DNA of 64,000 nucleotides from Alloalcanivorax xenomutans (GCF_900217905.1 NZ_OBMO01000013.1:62001-126000), one strand, 5' to 3'; positions 47,301 through 57,761 are shown, counted from the stretch's first letter. Notes: a model not told the origin generated them from the sequence alone. Made by a program: numbers and translations.

Positions 47301-48096
47301 CCTCCAGCCACAATTGCGTTTTGCCCTGCAGATTCTGCAGGTCCAGAGGCCACTCACGGGTGTCCGGCAGCCACTCCTCCAGCCGCTCTCCATCCAACGA
47401 CAAATAGGCACCGGCATTCACCTGCTCCCAGCGCAGCGGGTTGCCGTCCAGACGCAGCCGCCCGTCCACGGAAAAGGGACGGTCACGGGCCTCCAGCTTC
47501 ACCGCCAGACGGTGCTGGTCGCCATGGTTGACCAGCGCCAGACGCAAAGACGATGCCAGCGGCGGCAAATCCGGCCATTCCAGAGAGAAGCGGGCGTCGT
47601 CGATGACAATACGGTATTGGTGATAGAGCAGCGACAACCAGCGGTCCCATTGCGGCTCACCGCCCTCGAAAGCCTCCAGACCACGCAGACGGATCCGGCC
47701 TTGCTCGTCACGAACCAGATGCAGATCCACGCCTTCGACACGCAGTTCGTTGAGGCGGGGTTCCCGGGTCAGTAGCGAGGCCAGAACCCGAACACTGACG
47801 TCCACCCGATCCAGGGTCAGTGGAGACCCGCCTTCCACCGCCGGCAGACTCAGCCCGAACAGCCGGATGCGCGGTGACAGCCCTTCCATCTCGCCTTCCA
47901 GGCGGTCGATCTTGATGTCGGTGCCAAAGCGCTCCGCCACCAGCGTTTCCAGCTGTGTCCGGTATTCCGGCAATACCGCCATGAACTGCCGCATGGCGAC
48001 CACGTACACCGCCAGCAACACCAGTGGAATGGCCACCAGCCACCATAGCCAGTCGCGCCAGAAGGCATGTCCGTGCCTGTCGTTTTTTCTGCTCAC
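44314..48096 (-). CDS. yhdP: YhdP, AsmA-like bridge protein for phospholipid transport
   Basis: A 1260-residue protein, matching E. coli YhdP (1266). One N-terminal transmembrane helix (WLWWLVAIPLVLLAVYVVAMRQF) is followed by a long AsmA-type beta-groove that spans the periplasm (DUF3971 in the middle, AsmA-like C-terminus with DALTGDFQFQGDRVTTQNLHI). YhdP, TamB and YdbH move phospholipids to the outer membrane. The start is GTG (VSRKNDRHGH), with GAGG at a suitable distance. The frame stays open upstream, but that stretch is antisense or out of frame in maf. The maf stop lies 26 bases upstream; the rng gene usual between them is absent. Confidence 0.93.
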   Translation of the reverse strand: MSRKNDRHGHAFWRDWLWWLVAIPLVLLAVYVVAMRQFMAVLPEYRTQLETLVAERFGTDIKIDRLEGEMEGLSPRIRLFGLSLPAVEGGSPLTLDRVDVSVRVLASLLTREPRLNELRVEGVDLHLVRDEQGRIRLRGLEAFEGGEPQWDRWLSLLYHQYRIVIDDARFSLEWPDLPPLASSLRLALVNHGDQHRLAVKLEARDRPFSVDGRLRLDGNPLRWEQVNAGAYLSLDGERLEEWLPDTREWPLDLQNLQGKTQLWLEVRDGRPTSGSARLSAPRLVLTDGETPWAISDLNLDARFRYDPQQGGEVVLSNVRGETPAGDLAPGPLAASWREPGEGQARSWAARGERLRLQALARQLAQWPFAWPASISPLRQKLEAFQPQGQLRSLYLTGEGTAWRSLQARFSDLQVRAVDKLPGVSGLNGWLTATPEGGLVDLRGDTVGLMLPEFYDHALEAAFTGALRWSLEDQSWTLDSGAIRARNPDARGVAMVRVRGGAEQIPELRLLADLFDGDGARASHYIPLGRLPDGLGDWLGQAFRGGHLDHGQFLYRGPVKIERERQQDRTFQMRYQARDVALSFLPDWPVATAADADVLVDGRRLVATAGSGTLLNSQISQVAVDIPEQGGQLVVQGKVSGPAADVDRIFHDTPLAATLPKELLDWRFREGQVQGHLLLDVPLKKGEGRQVTVVADGSASGVTVANEARRLTLTGVASPVHFHSRNGLNLPDLKGEGLGGRFSGAWTTRDADSRLVLTGGLPAARLRQWLGFDWLSPVSGTVPVEMTMTMPWRGRGFHLEASSSLQGVVVNAPAPLGKSADTRRRLWLSLDPERQDLRLEYAGVGRGRIRIGDPVAGVIRLGEGDLPNMPSRGVTFLGHVDRADANAWMEFIGSLAGGGAGGGQNALVNRAVFNVGELTLAGQRFRQVRFSAMPAGSGWELGLLGDQVAASLRVPGGFQARGQRPLQLTVSRLYLPEGATGGNDGGAGKAPIAPSTLPPLDATISDLRLGDQQLGEWSGNLRPVDGGVHISGLRGGWRRISLDGALTWTGDDRTQHTRFQGALASEDLGKALSAWGLPPLVESKDARASLNLSWNGWPLAPPPLGLQGQVNLDIGECRIPDTDSRTSILRVLGILNIGTLQRRLRLDFSDLYKKGLSCDALTGDFQFQGDRVTTQNLHIDSPSAAFQVSGQVNLAEQTLNNRVAMTLPISSNLYAGCLAGPAVCAGVFVVERLWGDKLDKTTTMQYQVSGPWKEPRVTEAE

Positions 48097-48122
48097 CTTG
48101 GCCTCGTCACCACCTTCGCGCC

Positions 48123-48743
48123 CTATTCGGCGGGCACGGAGATACCGTAGGGAACCCCCGCCCATTCCAGCAGAGGAAGGGTCTGCTCCAGGGGCAGTCC
48201 CACCACCCCACTGTAACTGCCGGCCAGGGACGCCACCAGCGCGGCACCCAGCCCCTGTATGCCGTAGGCACCGGCTTTGTCCCGGCCTTCTCCGTGGGCC
48301 ACATAGGCCCGCCGCTGAGCCGCGGTGAGCTCCCGGAACCTTACCCGGGTTGTCGACATGGCCGTGCGCGCCTCGCCCTGATACAACACGCAGACCCCGC
48401 TGAGCACCCGATGTTCCCGGCCGCACAGGGCATCGATCATGGCCAGGGCATCCTCATCATCGACGGGCTTGCCGAGAATGCGCTCCTCCAGCACCACCGC
48501 GGTATCCGCGCCGAGCACCGCACCGGGCGACGCGCGCAAACCCTCACCGGCGCCGGCCTTGGCGCGGGCCAAACGGATCACGTACTGCTCGGGAGGTTCA
48601 TCGGGAAAGGGTGTTTCGTCCACGCCCGGAGCCGGCAGGCGGGTAAAGCGGGCGCCCACCTGGGTCAACAACTCCGCCCGCCGGGGCGAACCGGAAGCGA
48701 GAAACAGCGGCGTCCCCCGCTGAGGTAAAACAACGTCCGTCAT
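48123..48743 (-). CDS. maf: Maf-family nucleotide pyrophosphatase
   Basis: A 206-residue Maf protein of the YhdE type (dTTP/UTP pyrophosphatase), which removes modified nucleotides and delays septum formation when overproduced. The N-terminal motif LASGSPRRAELLTQVG, the catalytic Asp in GADTAVVLEE and KAGAYGIQGLGAALV are present. The ATG has AGGA five bases upstream. It is downstream of mreD in the classical mreBCD-maf order. Confidence 0.96.
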   Translation of the reverse strand: MTDVVLPQRGTPLFLASGSPRRAELLTQVGARFTRLPAPGVDETPFPDEPPEQYVIRLARAKAGAGEGLRASPGAVLGADTAVVLEERILGKPVDDEDALAMIDALCGREHRVLSGVCVLYQGEARTAMSTTRVRFRELTAAQRRAYVAHGEGRDKAGAYGIQGLGAALVASLAGSYSGVVGLPLEQTLPLLEWAGVPYGISVPAE

Positions 48744-48775
48744 GTCGTCCTGCCATCGGCCTGGTCGATCCGTTC

Positions 48776-49267
48776 TCAGCGCACCAGAAAACGCAACTGC
48801 ACCCAGCGCAGCGCGGCCACGATCGGCCGCCACAGCACCGCGCTGGCCAGCGTACTGTAAAGGATCGTATAGGGAGGATAATAAGCGCGCCCCACGGATT
48901 CCTGCACCAGATAGGCTAGCAGATTCGAGGAGCCGACCAACAGGAACACCACCGCGGTTTGCTGCAAAGCCGGAAAGACACGCATACGCTTGTAGGCGGC
49001 CAACATGAAGTAGGCCCCCAGGCTATAGGCCAGAGCCCATTGACCCAGCGTGGTGCCCACCAGCACATCGTGATACAGCCCGACCACGAAGCCCCACAGC
49101 ACGCCGACCCGATGCGGCAACGCCAGTACCCAGTACATCAGCACCAGCAACAGCCAGTCCGGACGCAACCAGTTCAGGTCCTCGGGCAGCGGTACCACCT
49201 CCAGCAGACCGGCGAGGAACAGCGTCACCAGGATCACGCCGGTGCCGGCCGGTTTCTCCTTGCTCAT
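48776..49267 (-). CDS. mreD: MreD, rod-shape determining membrane protein
   Basis: A 163-residue inner-membrane protein with about five transmembrane helices, including ILVTLFLAGLLEVVPLP, LLLVLMYWVLALPHRVG and WALAYSLGAYFMLAAYKR. MreD works with MreC, MreB, RodA and PBP2 in lateral wall growth. The start overlaps the mreC stop by four bases. The VLVGTTLGQWALAY segment is conserved in the family. Confidence 0.95.
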   Translation of the reverse strand: MSKEKPAGTGVILVTLFLAGLLEVVPLPEDLNWLRPDWLLLVLMYWVLALPHRVGVLWGFVVGLYHDVLVGTTLGQWALAYSLGAYFMLAAYKRMRVFPALQQTAVVFLLVGSSNLLAYLVQESVGRAYYPPYTILYSTLASAVLWRPIVAALRWVQLRFLVR

Positions 49268-50142
49268 TGGCCTTCCTCCTCCGCTCCATCCGGCGGCGCG
49301 TCCCCTTGTTCGTCCTGATCGGCGGGGGCGGGTTCCACCGGTTTGGATTCCACCAGCAGCACGTGACTGGCGCGATCAATCTGGGCCTTGGGGCGAGCCA
49401 GGATGTCGGCGAAGGCGGCGCCGGAGCGGTGATCCACACTGACCACCTCGGCCACCGGATAGCCGCGGGGATAGAGTTGCCCCAGGCCGGTGCTCACCAG
49501 CAAATCGCCCTGTTGCACATCGGCTGTATCCGGCACGTACAGCAGACGCAGGGTATTGCCCTGGCCGGTACCAGCCAGAATCGCGCGCACCCCGTTACGG
49601 TTGACCTGCACACTCATGGCATGGCTGGCGTCGGTGATCAGCAGCACCCGCGAAGCCAGCGGCCCCACTTCCACCACCTGCCCGATCAGCCCCTGGGCTT
49701 CCAGCACACCCTGACCACGGCGCACACCCTCGCGGGCACCCTTGTTGATCACGATTTCCTGGCGGTTGGGGTCCGGATCCAGACCGATGATCTCCGCCAC
49801 CAGCACCGACCCTTCCAGGCTCGCCGAGGAGTTCAACAGCTCGCGCAAGCGGGTGTTTTCCGCCTCCAGTACCGCCAGTTTCTGCACCCGCTGTTCCAGA
49901 ATCAGCACCTGACGGTTCAGGCGCTCCTGATCTTCCAGCAGTTCGGCGCGGCTCTGGGTCTGGCGTGAAACGAAACGGGCGGTATCCACCGGCAGATGGG
50001 CCAGGTACTGAGCCGGCGCGGTGAGGTAGCCGAACACGTAGCGGATCGGCTGTGCCCACGGTGTGCGCTGGTCGAGCACCATCAACACCACGGCAAGCAC
50101 CAACGCGATGAGAAGACGGTAAGTTGGGTTGGAAGAGGACAT
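49264..50142 (-). CDS. mreC: MreC, rod-shape determining periplasmic protein
   Basis: A 292-residue bitopic protein. An N-terminal helix (LLIALVLAVVLMVLDQ) is followed by a coiled coil (residues 62-100, ELLEDQERLNRQVLILEQRV). Two beta domains follow (VLVAEIIGLDPDPNRQEIVINKG, GQVVEVGPLASRVLLITDASH). The C-terminus is an acidic, proline-rich tail (VEPAPADQDEQGDAPPDG). MreC activates PBP2. It lies between mreB and mreD. Confidence 0.97.
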   Translation of the reverse strand: MSSSNPTYRLLIALVLAVVLMVLDQRTPWAQPIRYVFGYLTAPAQYLAHLPVDTARFVSRQTQSRAELLEDQERLNRQVLILEQRVQKLAVLEAENTRLRELLNSSASLEGSVLVAEIIGLDPDPNRQEIVINKGAREGVRRGQGVLEAQGLIGQVVEVGPLASRVLLITDASHAMSVQVNRNGVRAILAGTGQGNTLRLLYVPDTADVQQGDLLVSTGLGQLYPRGYPVAEVVSVDHRSGAAFADILARPKAQIDRASHVLLVESKPVEPAPADQDEQGDAPPDGAEEEGQ

Positions 50143-50187
50143 GGCCGTCGGTTACCAGGACACTGGCGCCTTGGCGGCGCCGGTCGA

Positions 50188-51585
<1,398 letters not shown>

Positions 51586-51873
51586 ATGGCTATTGATTCC
51601 AAGGTGGTCGCTCAAGTCGCCCACCTGGCCTGCCTGCAAGTGGACGACAACGAGACCGCGGCGCTGAGCGAACGGCTCAATGACATTCTCGCCATGGTGG
51701 ACCAATTGCAGCAGGCCAATGTGGATGGGGTTGCTCCCCTGGCTCACCCTCTGGATGTGAGTCAACCGCTACGCGACGACCAAGTTACCGAACCGGACGT
51801 GCGCGAACGGGTCATGCCGATCGCCCCGGCCACCGAAGAGGGCTGTTTCCTGGTCCCCCGAGTCATTGAATAA
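51586..51873 (+). CDS. gatC: Asp-tRNA(Asn)/Glu-tRNA(Gln) amidotransferase subunit C
   Basis: A 95-residue helical subunit that wraps around GatA and stabilises the GatCAB complex. KVVAQVAHLACLQVDDNETAALSERLNDIL is the conserved N-terminal segment, and VDGVAPLAHPLDVSQPLRDD the middle. The ATG has GGAGAG upstream. It starts the gatC-gatA-gatB run and lies six bases before gatA. Confidence 0.97.
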   Translation: MAIDSKVVAQVAHLACLQVDDNETAALSERLNDILAMVDQLQQANVDGVAPLAHPLDVSQPLRDDQVTEPDVRERVMPIAPATEEGCFLVPRVIE

Positions 51874-51879
51874 GACGCC

Positions 51880-53334
51880 ATGCATACCAAGACCCTGACC
51901 GAACTCAGAGCCGGCCTGGCTGCCCGGGAATTCTCCTCCCGCGAGCTGACCGAACACTTTCTGCGCCGCATCCGGCAATTCGACGGTGAGCTCAACAGTC
52001 TGATCACCGTCACCGAGGAGCAGGCCCTGGCCCAGGCCGATGCCGCCGACGCCACCCTCGCCCGGGGCGAGGGTGGACTGCTTACCGGCCTGCCCGTGGC
52101 CCACAAGGACATCTTCTGTACCGAAGGCGTCCGCACCAGTTGCGGTTCACGCATGCTGGACAACTTCATCGCCCCCTACACCGCCACCGTGGTGGAGAAG
52201 ATGGCGGCGCAAGGCGCGGTGATGCTGGGCAAGACCAATATGGACGAGTTCGCCATGGGCTCCTCCAACGAAACCAGCTTTTATGGCCCGGTGAAGAACC
52301 CCTGGGACCAGGAGCGGGTGCCCGGCGGTTCCTCCGGCGGCGCCGCCGCCACTCTGGCCGCGCGCCTGGCTCCGGCCGCTACCGGTACCGACACCGGCGG
52401 TTCCATCCGTCAGCCGGCGGCACTGAACGGCGTCACCGGCCTGAAGCCCACTTATGGCCGGGTATCGCGCTGGGGCATGATCGCTTTCGCCTCCAGCCTC
52501 GATCAGGCCGGCCCGATGGGGCTGAGCGCCGCCGACTGCGCGCTGATGCTGGCCGCCATGGCCGGCCACGACGACAAGGATTCCACCAGCCTGGACGAGC
52601 CGGTGGGCGACTATCTCAGCGACCTGAACCAGAATCTGGAGGGTCTCAGGATCGGCGTTCCGGAAGAATTCTTCCCGGACACTCTGGACAACGCCATTGC
52701 CGAAAACAGCCGCGACGCTCTGCGGGAGCTGGAAAAGCAGGGCGCCAAACTGGTACCGCTGTCGCTGCCGAGCATCAAACTGTCGGTGCCGGCCTACTAC
52801 GTGATCGCGCCGGCGGAGGCCAGCTCCAACCTGTCCCGCTTTGATGGCGTGCGCTACGGTCACCGCTGTGACGATCCGGTGGATCTGCTGGATCTGTACA
52901 AGCGTTCCCGCTCCGAGGGCTTCGGCGAAGAGGTCAAACGCCGCATTCTGGTCGGCACCTACGCCCTGTCCGCCGGCTACTACGACGCCTATTACCGCCG
53001 CGCCCAGCAGGTCCGCCGCCTGATCCGCGACGACTTCGCCCGCGCCTTCGCCGAGGTGGACGTGATCATGGGGCCAACCAGCCCGGAGACCGCATTCAAG
53101 ATCGGCGCCAAGGTGGATGACCCGATCAACATGTACATGGCCGACGTCTTCACCATCGCCGTCAACCTGGCGGGGCTGCCGGCACTGTCCATGCCCAGTG
53201 GTTTCGTCAACGGCTTGCCAGTGGGCACTCAGGTCATCGGCAACTACTTCCAGGAGGGCCGCATCCTCAACGTGGCCCATCGTTATCAACTGGCCACCGA
53301 CTGGCATCAACGGATTCCGGGAGCGTTCGCATGA
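51880..53334 (+). CDS. gatA: Asp-tRNA(Asn)/Glu-tRNA(Gln) amidotransferase subunit A
   Basis: A 484-residue amidase-signature enzyme that frees ammonia from glutamine for the transamidation of misacylated tRNA. The Ser-cisSer-Lys triad is visible: Lys in PVAHKDIF, cis-Ser in [14 protein letters not shown] and the nucleophilic Ser in [13 protein letters not shown]. The end overlaps the gatB start by four bases (ATGA). Confidence 0.98.
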   Translation: MHTKTLTELRAGLAAREFSSRELTEHFLRRIRQFDGELNSLITVTEEQALAQADAADATLARGEGGLLTGLPVAHKDIFCTEGVRTSCGSRMLDNFIAPYTATVVEKMAAQGAVMLGKTNMDEFAMGSSNETSFYGPVKNPWDQERVPGGSSGGAAATLAARLAPAATGTDTGGSIRQPAALNGVTGLKPTYGRVSRWGMIAFASSLDQAGPMGLSAADCALMLAAMAGHDDKDSTSLDEPVGDYLSDLNQNLEGLRIGVPEEFFPDTLDNAIAENSRDALRELEKQGAKLVPLSLPSIKLSVPAYYVIAPAEASSNLSRFDGVRYGHRCDDPVDLLDLYKRSRSEGFGEEVKRRILVGTYALSAGYYDAYYRRAQQVRRLIRDDFARAFAEVDVIMGPTSPETAFKIGAKVDDPINMYMADVFTIAVNLAGLPALSMPSGFVNGLPVGTQVIGNYFQEGRILNVAHRYQLATDWHQRIPGAFA

Positions 53335-54788
53335 GTTGGGAAACCGTCATCGGCCTGGAAGTGCACGTGCAACTGGCCACCGCCTCCAAACTGTTCTCCG
53401 CCAGCAGCACCCGCACCGGCGACGAACCGAACAGCAACGCCAGTCTGATTGATCTGGCCATGCCCGGCACTCTGCCGGTGGTCAACCGTGAAGCAATCCG
53501 TCACGCAATCCGCTTCGGCCTGGCCATTGACGCGGAAATCGGCCGCCGGTCAGTGTTCGAACGGAAAAATTATTTTTATCCGGATTTGCCCAAGGGCTAT
53601 CAGACCACCCAACTGGCCGAGCCCATCGTCGGCGCCGGCGTGGTCGAGCTGCAACTGGAGGACGGTACTCGCAAGAGTGTGCGCATCCACCACGCCCACC
53701 TGGAAGAAGACGCCGGCAAATCCCTGCATGAAGCGTTCTCCGACGAAACCGGGCGAGCCATGACTGGCATCGACCTGAACCGCGCCGGCACGCCGCTGAT
53801 CGAGATCGTCTCCGAACCGGACATGAGCAACGCGGAAGAAGCCGTGGCCTTCGCCCGCAAGCTGCACGCCATCGTCACCTCCCTGGGCATCAGCGACGGC
53901 GATATGTCCCAGGGCAACATGCGTTTCGATGTGAACATCTCCGTACGCCGTCCCGGCGAACCACTGGGTACGCGCACCGAAACCAAGAACCTGAACTCGT
54001 TCCGGTTCATGGAAAAAGCCATCAAGTTGGAAGTGGAACGGCAGATCGATGTGCTCGAGGACGGCGGCGAAGTGGTGCAGGAAACACGCCTGTACAACGG
54101 CGAAACCAACACTGCCCGCGCCATGCGCAGCAAGGAAGACGCCAACGATTACCGCTACTTCCCCTGCCCGGACCTGCTGCCGGTTCTGGTCAGTGAAGAG
54201 GAAATCAACGAACTGCGCGACGCGCTGCCGGAACTGCCGGACGCCCGCAAAGCACGCTTCGTTGAAACTTACGCGCTCTCCGAATACGACGCCGACCTGC
54301 TCTCCGCCGATCTCGCCACCGCAGCCTACTTCGAAGCGGCGGCCAAACAGGGCGGCGACGCCAAGCTGGCGGCCAACTGGGTGATGGGCGAACTGACCGC
54401 GCGTCTCAACACCGATGACATCGGCATCGCGCAAAGCCCGGTGAGCGCCGGGCATCTTGGCGAACTGATCCTGCGCATCAAGGACGGCACCATCAGCTCC
54501 AAGATCGCCAAGCAGGTCTTCGACGCTTGCTGGGCCGGCGAGGGCAGCCCGGATCAAATCATCGAGAGCAAAGGCCTCAAACAGATGAGTGACACCGGCG
54601 AGTTGGAAAAGATCGTCGATGACATCATCGCCAACCACCCGGCACAAGTGGAGGACTACCGTGGCTCCGATGAAGCCAAACGGAAGAAAAAGATCGGCTT
54701 CTTCGTCGGTCAGGCGATGAAGGCCACGCAGGGCAAGGCGAATCCCCAGCAACTGAACCAACTGCTGCAACAAAAGCTGAACGGCTGA
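53331..54788 (+). CDS. gatB: Asp-tRNA(Asn)/Glu-tRNA(Gln) amidotransferase subunit B
   Basis: A 485-residue subunit carrying the tRNA-binding and kinase/transamidase activities. The N-terminal cradle starts [20 protein letters not shown] and holds [19 protein letters not shown]-like residues. The YqeY-like C-terminal tail domain ends [15 protein letters not shown]. The length is typical. The stop is directly followed by a 121-base palindromic element. The presence of GatCAB implies indirect synthesis of Gln-tRNA or Asn-tRNA, or both. Confidence 0.98.
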   Translation: MSWETVIGLEVHVQLATASKLFSASSTRTGDEPNSNASLIDLAMPGTLPVVNREAIRHAIRFGLAIDAEIGRRSVFERKNYFYPDLPKGYQTTQLAEPIVGAGVVELQLEDGTRKSVRIHHAHLEEDAGKSLHEAFSDETGRAMTGIDLNRAGTPLIEIVSEPDMSNAEEAVAFARKLHAIVTSLGISDGDMSQGNMRFDVNISVRRPGEPLGTRTETKNLNSFRFMEKAIKLEVERQIDVLEDGGEVVQETRLYNGETNTARAMRSKEDANDYRYFPCPDLLPVLVSEEEINELRDALPELPDARKARFVETYALSEYDADLLSADLATAAYFEAAAKQGGDAKLAANWVMGELTARLNTDDIGIAQSPVSAGHLGELILRIKDGTISSKIAKQVFDACWAGEGSPDQIIESKGLKQMSDTGELEKIVDDIIANHPAQVEDYRGSDEAKRKKKIGFFVGQAMKATQGKANPQQLNQLLQQKLNG

Positions 54789-54908
54789 GGAGCCGTTGAA
54801 AAACGTCATGCCGGACTCGATCCGGCATCTCCCTCCACGGAGCCATGCACCCTGTCGAGGGAGATCCCGGGTCAAGCCCGGGATGACGGAGTGTTTTCAG
54901 AGGTTCCT
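54788..54908. repeat. 121-base palindromic repeat element after gatB
   Basis: Two arms of roughly 50 bases face each other. The outer ends are AGGAGCCGTTGAAAAACG and its near-complement ending GTTTTCAGAGGTTCCT. Inside are CGTCATGCCGGACTCGATCC and the complement of CGTCATCCCGGGCTTGACCC; the centre is CTCCCTCCACGG...CGAGGGAG. The motif GTCATcCCGGGcttGACCCGGGAT is widespread as an intergenic repeat in many proteobacteria. It may be a non-autonomous mobile element or a transcription end. Confidence 0.6.
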
Positions 54909-54999
54909 TAATCAAACCGTCACAGGAACCGGTTTACGCTGCGGCCCGGGATGGGCCGCCCCGGCGCCCACACAACAACACGATAATAAGGAAATCACC

Positions 55000-56532
55000 A
55001 TGGAAGGTTTTCGTTACGCCACACTATTGTCTGCCCTCGTCCTTCTTTCCTCGTGCGGAGGAGGTGGCGGTGGTGGCTCAAGCAGCCCGGCAACTACCTG
55101 GCAAGCCGGCCAGTTCGCTGACGCCGGCCAATTCGCCAATCAGTGCCTCAGACCGCGCGGCGGCAACCAGTACCCCGATGTGGCGGGATCAGTCCTGGAT
55201 GAAAACAACTGGTTGCGCGCCTGGAGCCACGAGACCTATCTCTGGTACGACGAGATCCTGGATCGCAATCCTGGCAATTACGATAACCCGCTGGCTTATT
55301 TCGACCTGTTGAAAACGGAAGCCATCACCGCCAGCGGCACGCCGAAGGATCAATTTCATTTCACCATGCCCAGCGACGAATGGAACGCGCAATCCCAATC
55401 CGGCGTGGCACTGGGTTACGGCATGCAGTGGGTGATCGTCGATCCCGACCTGCCACGGGACGTGCGGGTGGCCTATCACGATCAGCAAGACCGCCCCGGC
55501 CTGCCGCCACGAGGTGCCCGGATTTTGTCCGTCGACGGCGTCAGCATGGAATGGAGCAATGACGTGGATACGCTGAACGCGGGCTTGTTTCCCACCCAAG
55601 AAGACGAGCAACATGAGTTCAAGTTCGCATATCCCGATGACAGCCTGCATACCATCATGCTTACCGCCGAAGCCATCACCTCCGAGCCGGTACAGAAAGT
55701 AAAAGTGCTGACCAGCACCGGCGGCAAACGAGTGGGCTACATGCTGTTCAACGACCACATCGCCACCGCGGAGAAAGCGCTAAGGGACGCTGTTGAGCAG
55801 TTGCAACAAGGCAATGGCATCGACGATCTGGTACTGGACCTGCGCTATAACGGCGGAGGTTATCTGGCGCTGGCCAGTCAGCTTTCATACATGATCGCCG
55901 GTCCTGAACAGACCGCCGGTCAGGCTTTCGAAATCTCCCGGTTCAATGATCAGCATCCGCAAACCAACCCGGTCACAGGCCAGCCCCTGACTGCGACACC
56001 GTTCTACAACATCACCCTGGGCTTCTCGGTTCCGGCCGAAGAGCCGTTGCCCAGTCTGAACCTGCCGCGAGTGTTCGTACTCACTGGCGCCACTACTTGC
56101 TCCGCCAGCGAATCCCTCATCAACGGGTTACGCGGAGTGAATGTTGAGGTGATTCAGATCGGCGATCGCACCTGCGGCAAACCCTACGGGTTCTATCCCA
56201 CCGACAATTGCGGCACCACCTACTTCACGATCCAGTTCCAGGGCGTCAATGCCAAGGGCTTCGGTGATTACCCGGACGGCTTCGTACCCGGTAACGACAA
56301 CGGCCAGGCCGGAGTGCAGGGTTGCCAGGTGGCGGACGATTACGATCATGATCTTGGCGACATCGATGAAGCACGCCTGGCCACGGCGCTGCACTACATC
56401 GACAATGGGTATTGCCAACCATCGGCGAGCCGCCAGTCCTTGCGCCAATCGTTGACCGCGCCGCCCATCGGCGATGGCCGTGTCCACAAGGCACCGTGGC
56501 GCGAAAACCGCATAATGACTCCGACCCGGTGA
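55000..56532 (+). CDS. S41-family (C-terminal processing) protease, lipoprotein
   Basis: A 510-residue secreted protein. The signal ends in the lipobox LLSSC (Cys19), followed by a seven-glycine tract and serines as a tether. A region with a PDZ-like segment (GARILSVDGVSMEW, near residues 171-185) precedes the S41 fold, where YMLFNDHI and LDLRYNGGGYLALASQL are typical. The catalytic Ser lies in CSASES (367-372) and the partner Lys is probably K394 in DRTCGKPYG. The C-terminus has no transmembrane helix. AAGGA lies seven bases before the ATG. Surface-exposed or periplasmic proteolysis is likely; substrates are unknown. Confidence 0.85.
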   Translation: MEGFRYATLLSALVLLSSCGGGGGGGSSSPATTWQAGQFADAGQFANQCLRPRGGNQYPDVAGSVLDENNWLRAWSHETYLWYDEILDRNPGNYDNPLAYFDLLKTEAITASGTPKDQFHFTMPSDEWNAQSQSGVALGYGMQWVIVDPDLPRDVRVAYHDQQDRPGLPPRGARILSVDGVSMEWSNDVDTLNAGLFPTQEDEQHEFKFAYPDDSLHTIMLTAEAITSEPVQKVKVLTSTGGKRVGYMLFNDHIATAEKALRDAVEQLQQGNGIDDLVLDLRYNGGGYLALASQLSYMIAGPEQTAGQAFEISRFNDQHPQTNPVTGQPLTATPFYNITLGFSVPAEEPLPSLNLPRVFVLTGATTCSASESLINGLRGVNVEVIQIGDRTCGKPYGFYPTDNCGTTYFTIQFQGVNAKGFGDYPDGFVPGNDNGQAGVQGCQVADDYDHDLGDIDEARLATALHYIDNGYCQPSASRQSLRQSLTAPPIGDGRVHKAPWRENRIMTPTR

Positions 56533-56536
56533 TACC

Positions 56537-56923
56537 ATGAGCCCTGCGAAAACAACACTGGCACTGGGCATTCTGGTACTGCTCTGTGCCTGCCAGTCAC
56601 AACCGGCGGGCGGCGACACTCCGGCGCTGCTGTCCGGCACGGAAGCGGACCACAAGGAACTGCGGGAAAAGATCCGGGACGCCCTGTCGGCGGATAGACC
56701 GGTCCTGTTGGCCGATGACGCGCTCACGCGAGACAGCCTGCTGGTGATCGAGCGCGCTTCGCCTCGGGATTTGAGGCATCCGCCGCTGAATGGTCGGAAC
56801 CTGCAACGGCCGGAGACTTTCCAGCTATTGCTCGATAACGAACGCTGCTGGCTGGAACGGCTTGGCGACGGTAAACGATGGGAGATGGTGAAAGCCTCCT
56901 GCATCCCTGCCCCCGGCCGCTGA
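56537..56923 (+). CDS. Small hypothetical lipoprotein
   Basis: A 128-residue protein with a short signal peptide and lipobox LLCAC (ACQSQ). The remainder is soluble, with RDSLLVIERASPRDLRHPPLNGRNLQRPETFQLLLDN, and a C-terminal cysteine-containing part (RCWLERLGDGKRW). I do not recognise the family. It starts four bases after the S41 protease gene and precedes the crotonase gene by 22 bases, so these three genes may be one transcription unit. Confidence 0.7.
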   Translation: MSPAKTTLALGILVLLCACQSQPAGGDTPALLSGTEADHKELREKIRDALSADRPVLLADDALTRDSLLVIERASPRDLRHPPLNGRNLQRPETFQLLLDNERCWLERLGDGKRWEMVKASCIPAPGR

Positions 56924-56945
56924 CCAGCGATAGGAGAGCACCACC

Positions 56946-57761
56946 ATGACCGACATTTTTCGGGATCGTCTGACCCTGGACATCGCCGGCCACGTCGCCA
57001 CCGTCACCCTGGCGCGGGCGGAAAAATACAATGGCCTGGATCTGGAGATGCTTCAGGCCTTGGTCGATTGCGCGAAAAAACTGAGGAAGAACCGCCAGGT
57101 GCGGGTGGTCATTCTGAAGGGGGATGGCAAAGCATTCTGCGCCGGCCTGGATTTTGGCCGCGTCACCAAGACTCCGATGAAGATGCTGCTCGCCTTCACC
57201 CGCTTCGGCATCAAGAAAACCAATCTGTTCCAGCAAGCCTGCTGGGCCTGGCGGCAATTACCCATGCCGGTCATCGCGGTGACGCATGGCTACTGCTACG
57301 GCGGCGGCCTGCAACTGGCGCTGGCCGCGGACTTCCGTATCGCCACGCCGGATTGCGAATTCTCGGTAATGGAAATCAAATGGGGACTGATCCCGGACAT
57401 GACCGGCACCGTCACCCTGCGCGAGCTGTTACCCCTGGACGTGGCCAAGGAACTGACCATGACCGGCCGCCGCTTCGACGCCCTTGAGGCGGAGCGCCTG
57501 CACCTGGTCACCCGGGTTTCCGAGACGCCTGAGCAGGCCGCCCGGGAACTGGCCGAGGCGCTGCTGGAACGGTCCCCGGATGCCGTCAGTGCCGCCAAGG
57601 CCTTGTTCCATGACACTTGGAATGCCCCGGAGGAACAGGCCTTTCTGGGCGAATCCCGGCTGCAGTTCAAACTGTTGCGCAGCCGTAATCAACGCACGGC
57701 AATGAACGCCAATTTCAAGAAGGAAACACCGCGGTTCGGGCCGCGACAGCGGGATTACTGA
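56946..57761 (+). CDS. Enoyl-CoA hydratase/isomerase (crotonase) family protein
   Basis: A 271-residue crotonase-fold protein. The oxyanion-hole block is KGDGKAFCAGLDFGRV, and the second is HGYCYGGGLQLALAADFRIATPDCEFSVMEIKWGLIPD. The expected catalytic Glu region (MEIKWGL) keeps E but GLIPDMTGT replaces the usual GGxxxL. The family hydrates or isomerises enoyl-CoA esters in fatty acid breakdown. The substrate is unclear from sequence. It ends 39 bases before the convergent type VI effector module. Confidence 0.9.
   Translation: MTDIFRDRLTLDIAGHVATVTLARAEKYNGLDLEMLQALVDCAKKLRKNRQVRVVILKGDGKAFCAGLDFGRVTKTPMKMLLAFTRFGIKKTNLFQQACWAWRQLPMPVIAVTHGYCYGGGLQLALAADFRIATPDCEFSVMEIKWGLIPDMTGTVTLRELLPLDVAKELTMTGRRFDALEAERLHLVTRVSETPEQAARELAEALLERSPDAVSAAKALFHDTWNAPEEQAFLGESRLQFKLLRSRNQRTAMNANFKKETPRFGPRQRDY

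Noticed and set aside
48097-48426. An N-terminal extension of yhdP by 110 codons
   Set aside because: The extension is translated from maf DNA in another frame and has no YhdP-like sequence; a GTG with a ribosome site gives the standard length.
55063-55080. Simple GGN repeat in the S41 gene as a possible phase-variation tract
   Set aside because: It encodes the glycine tether after the lipobox, codons vary (GGA, GGT, GGC), so slippage is less likely than in a pure repeat.
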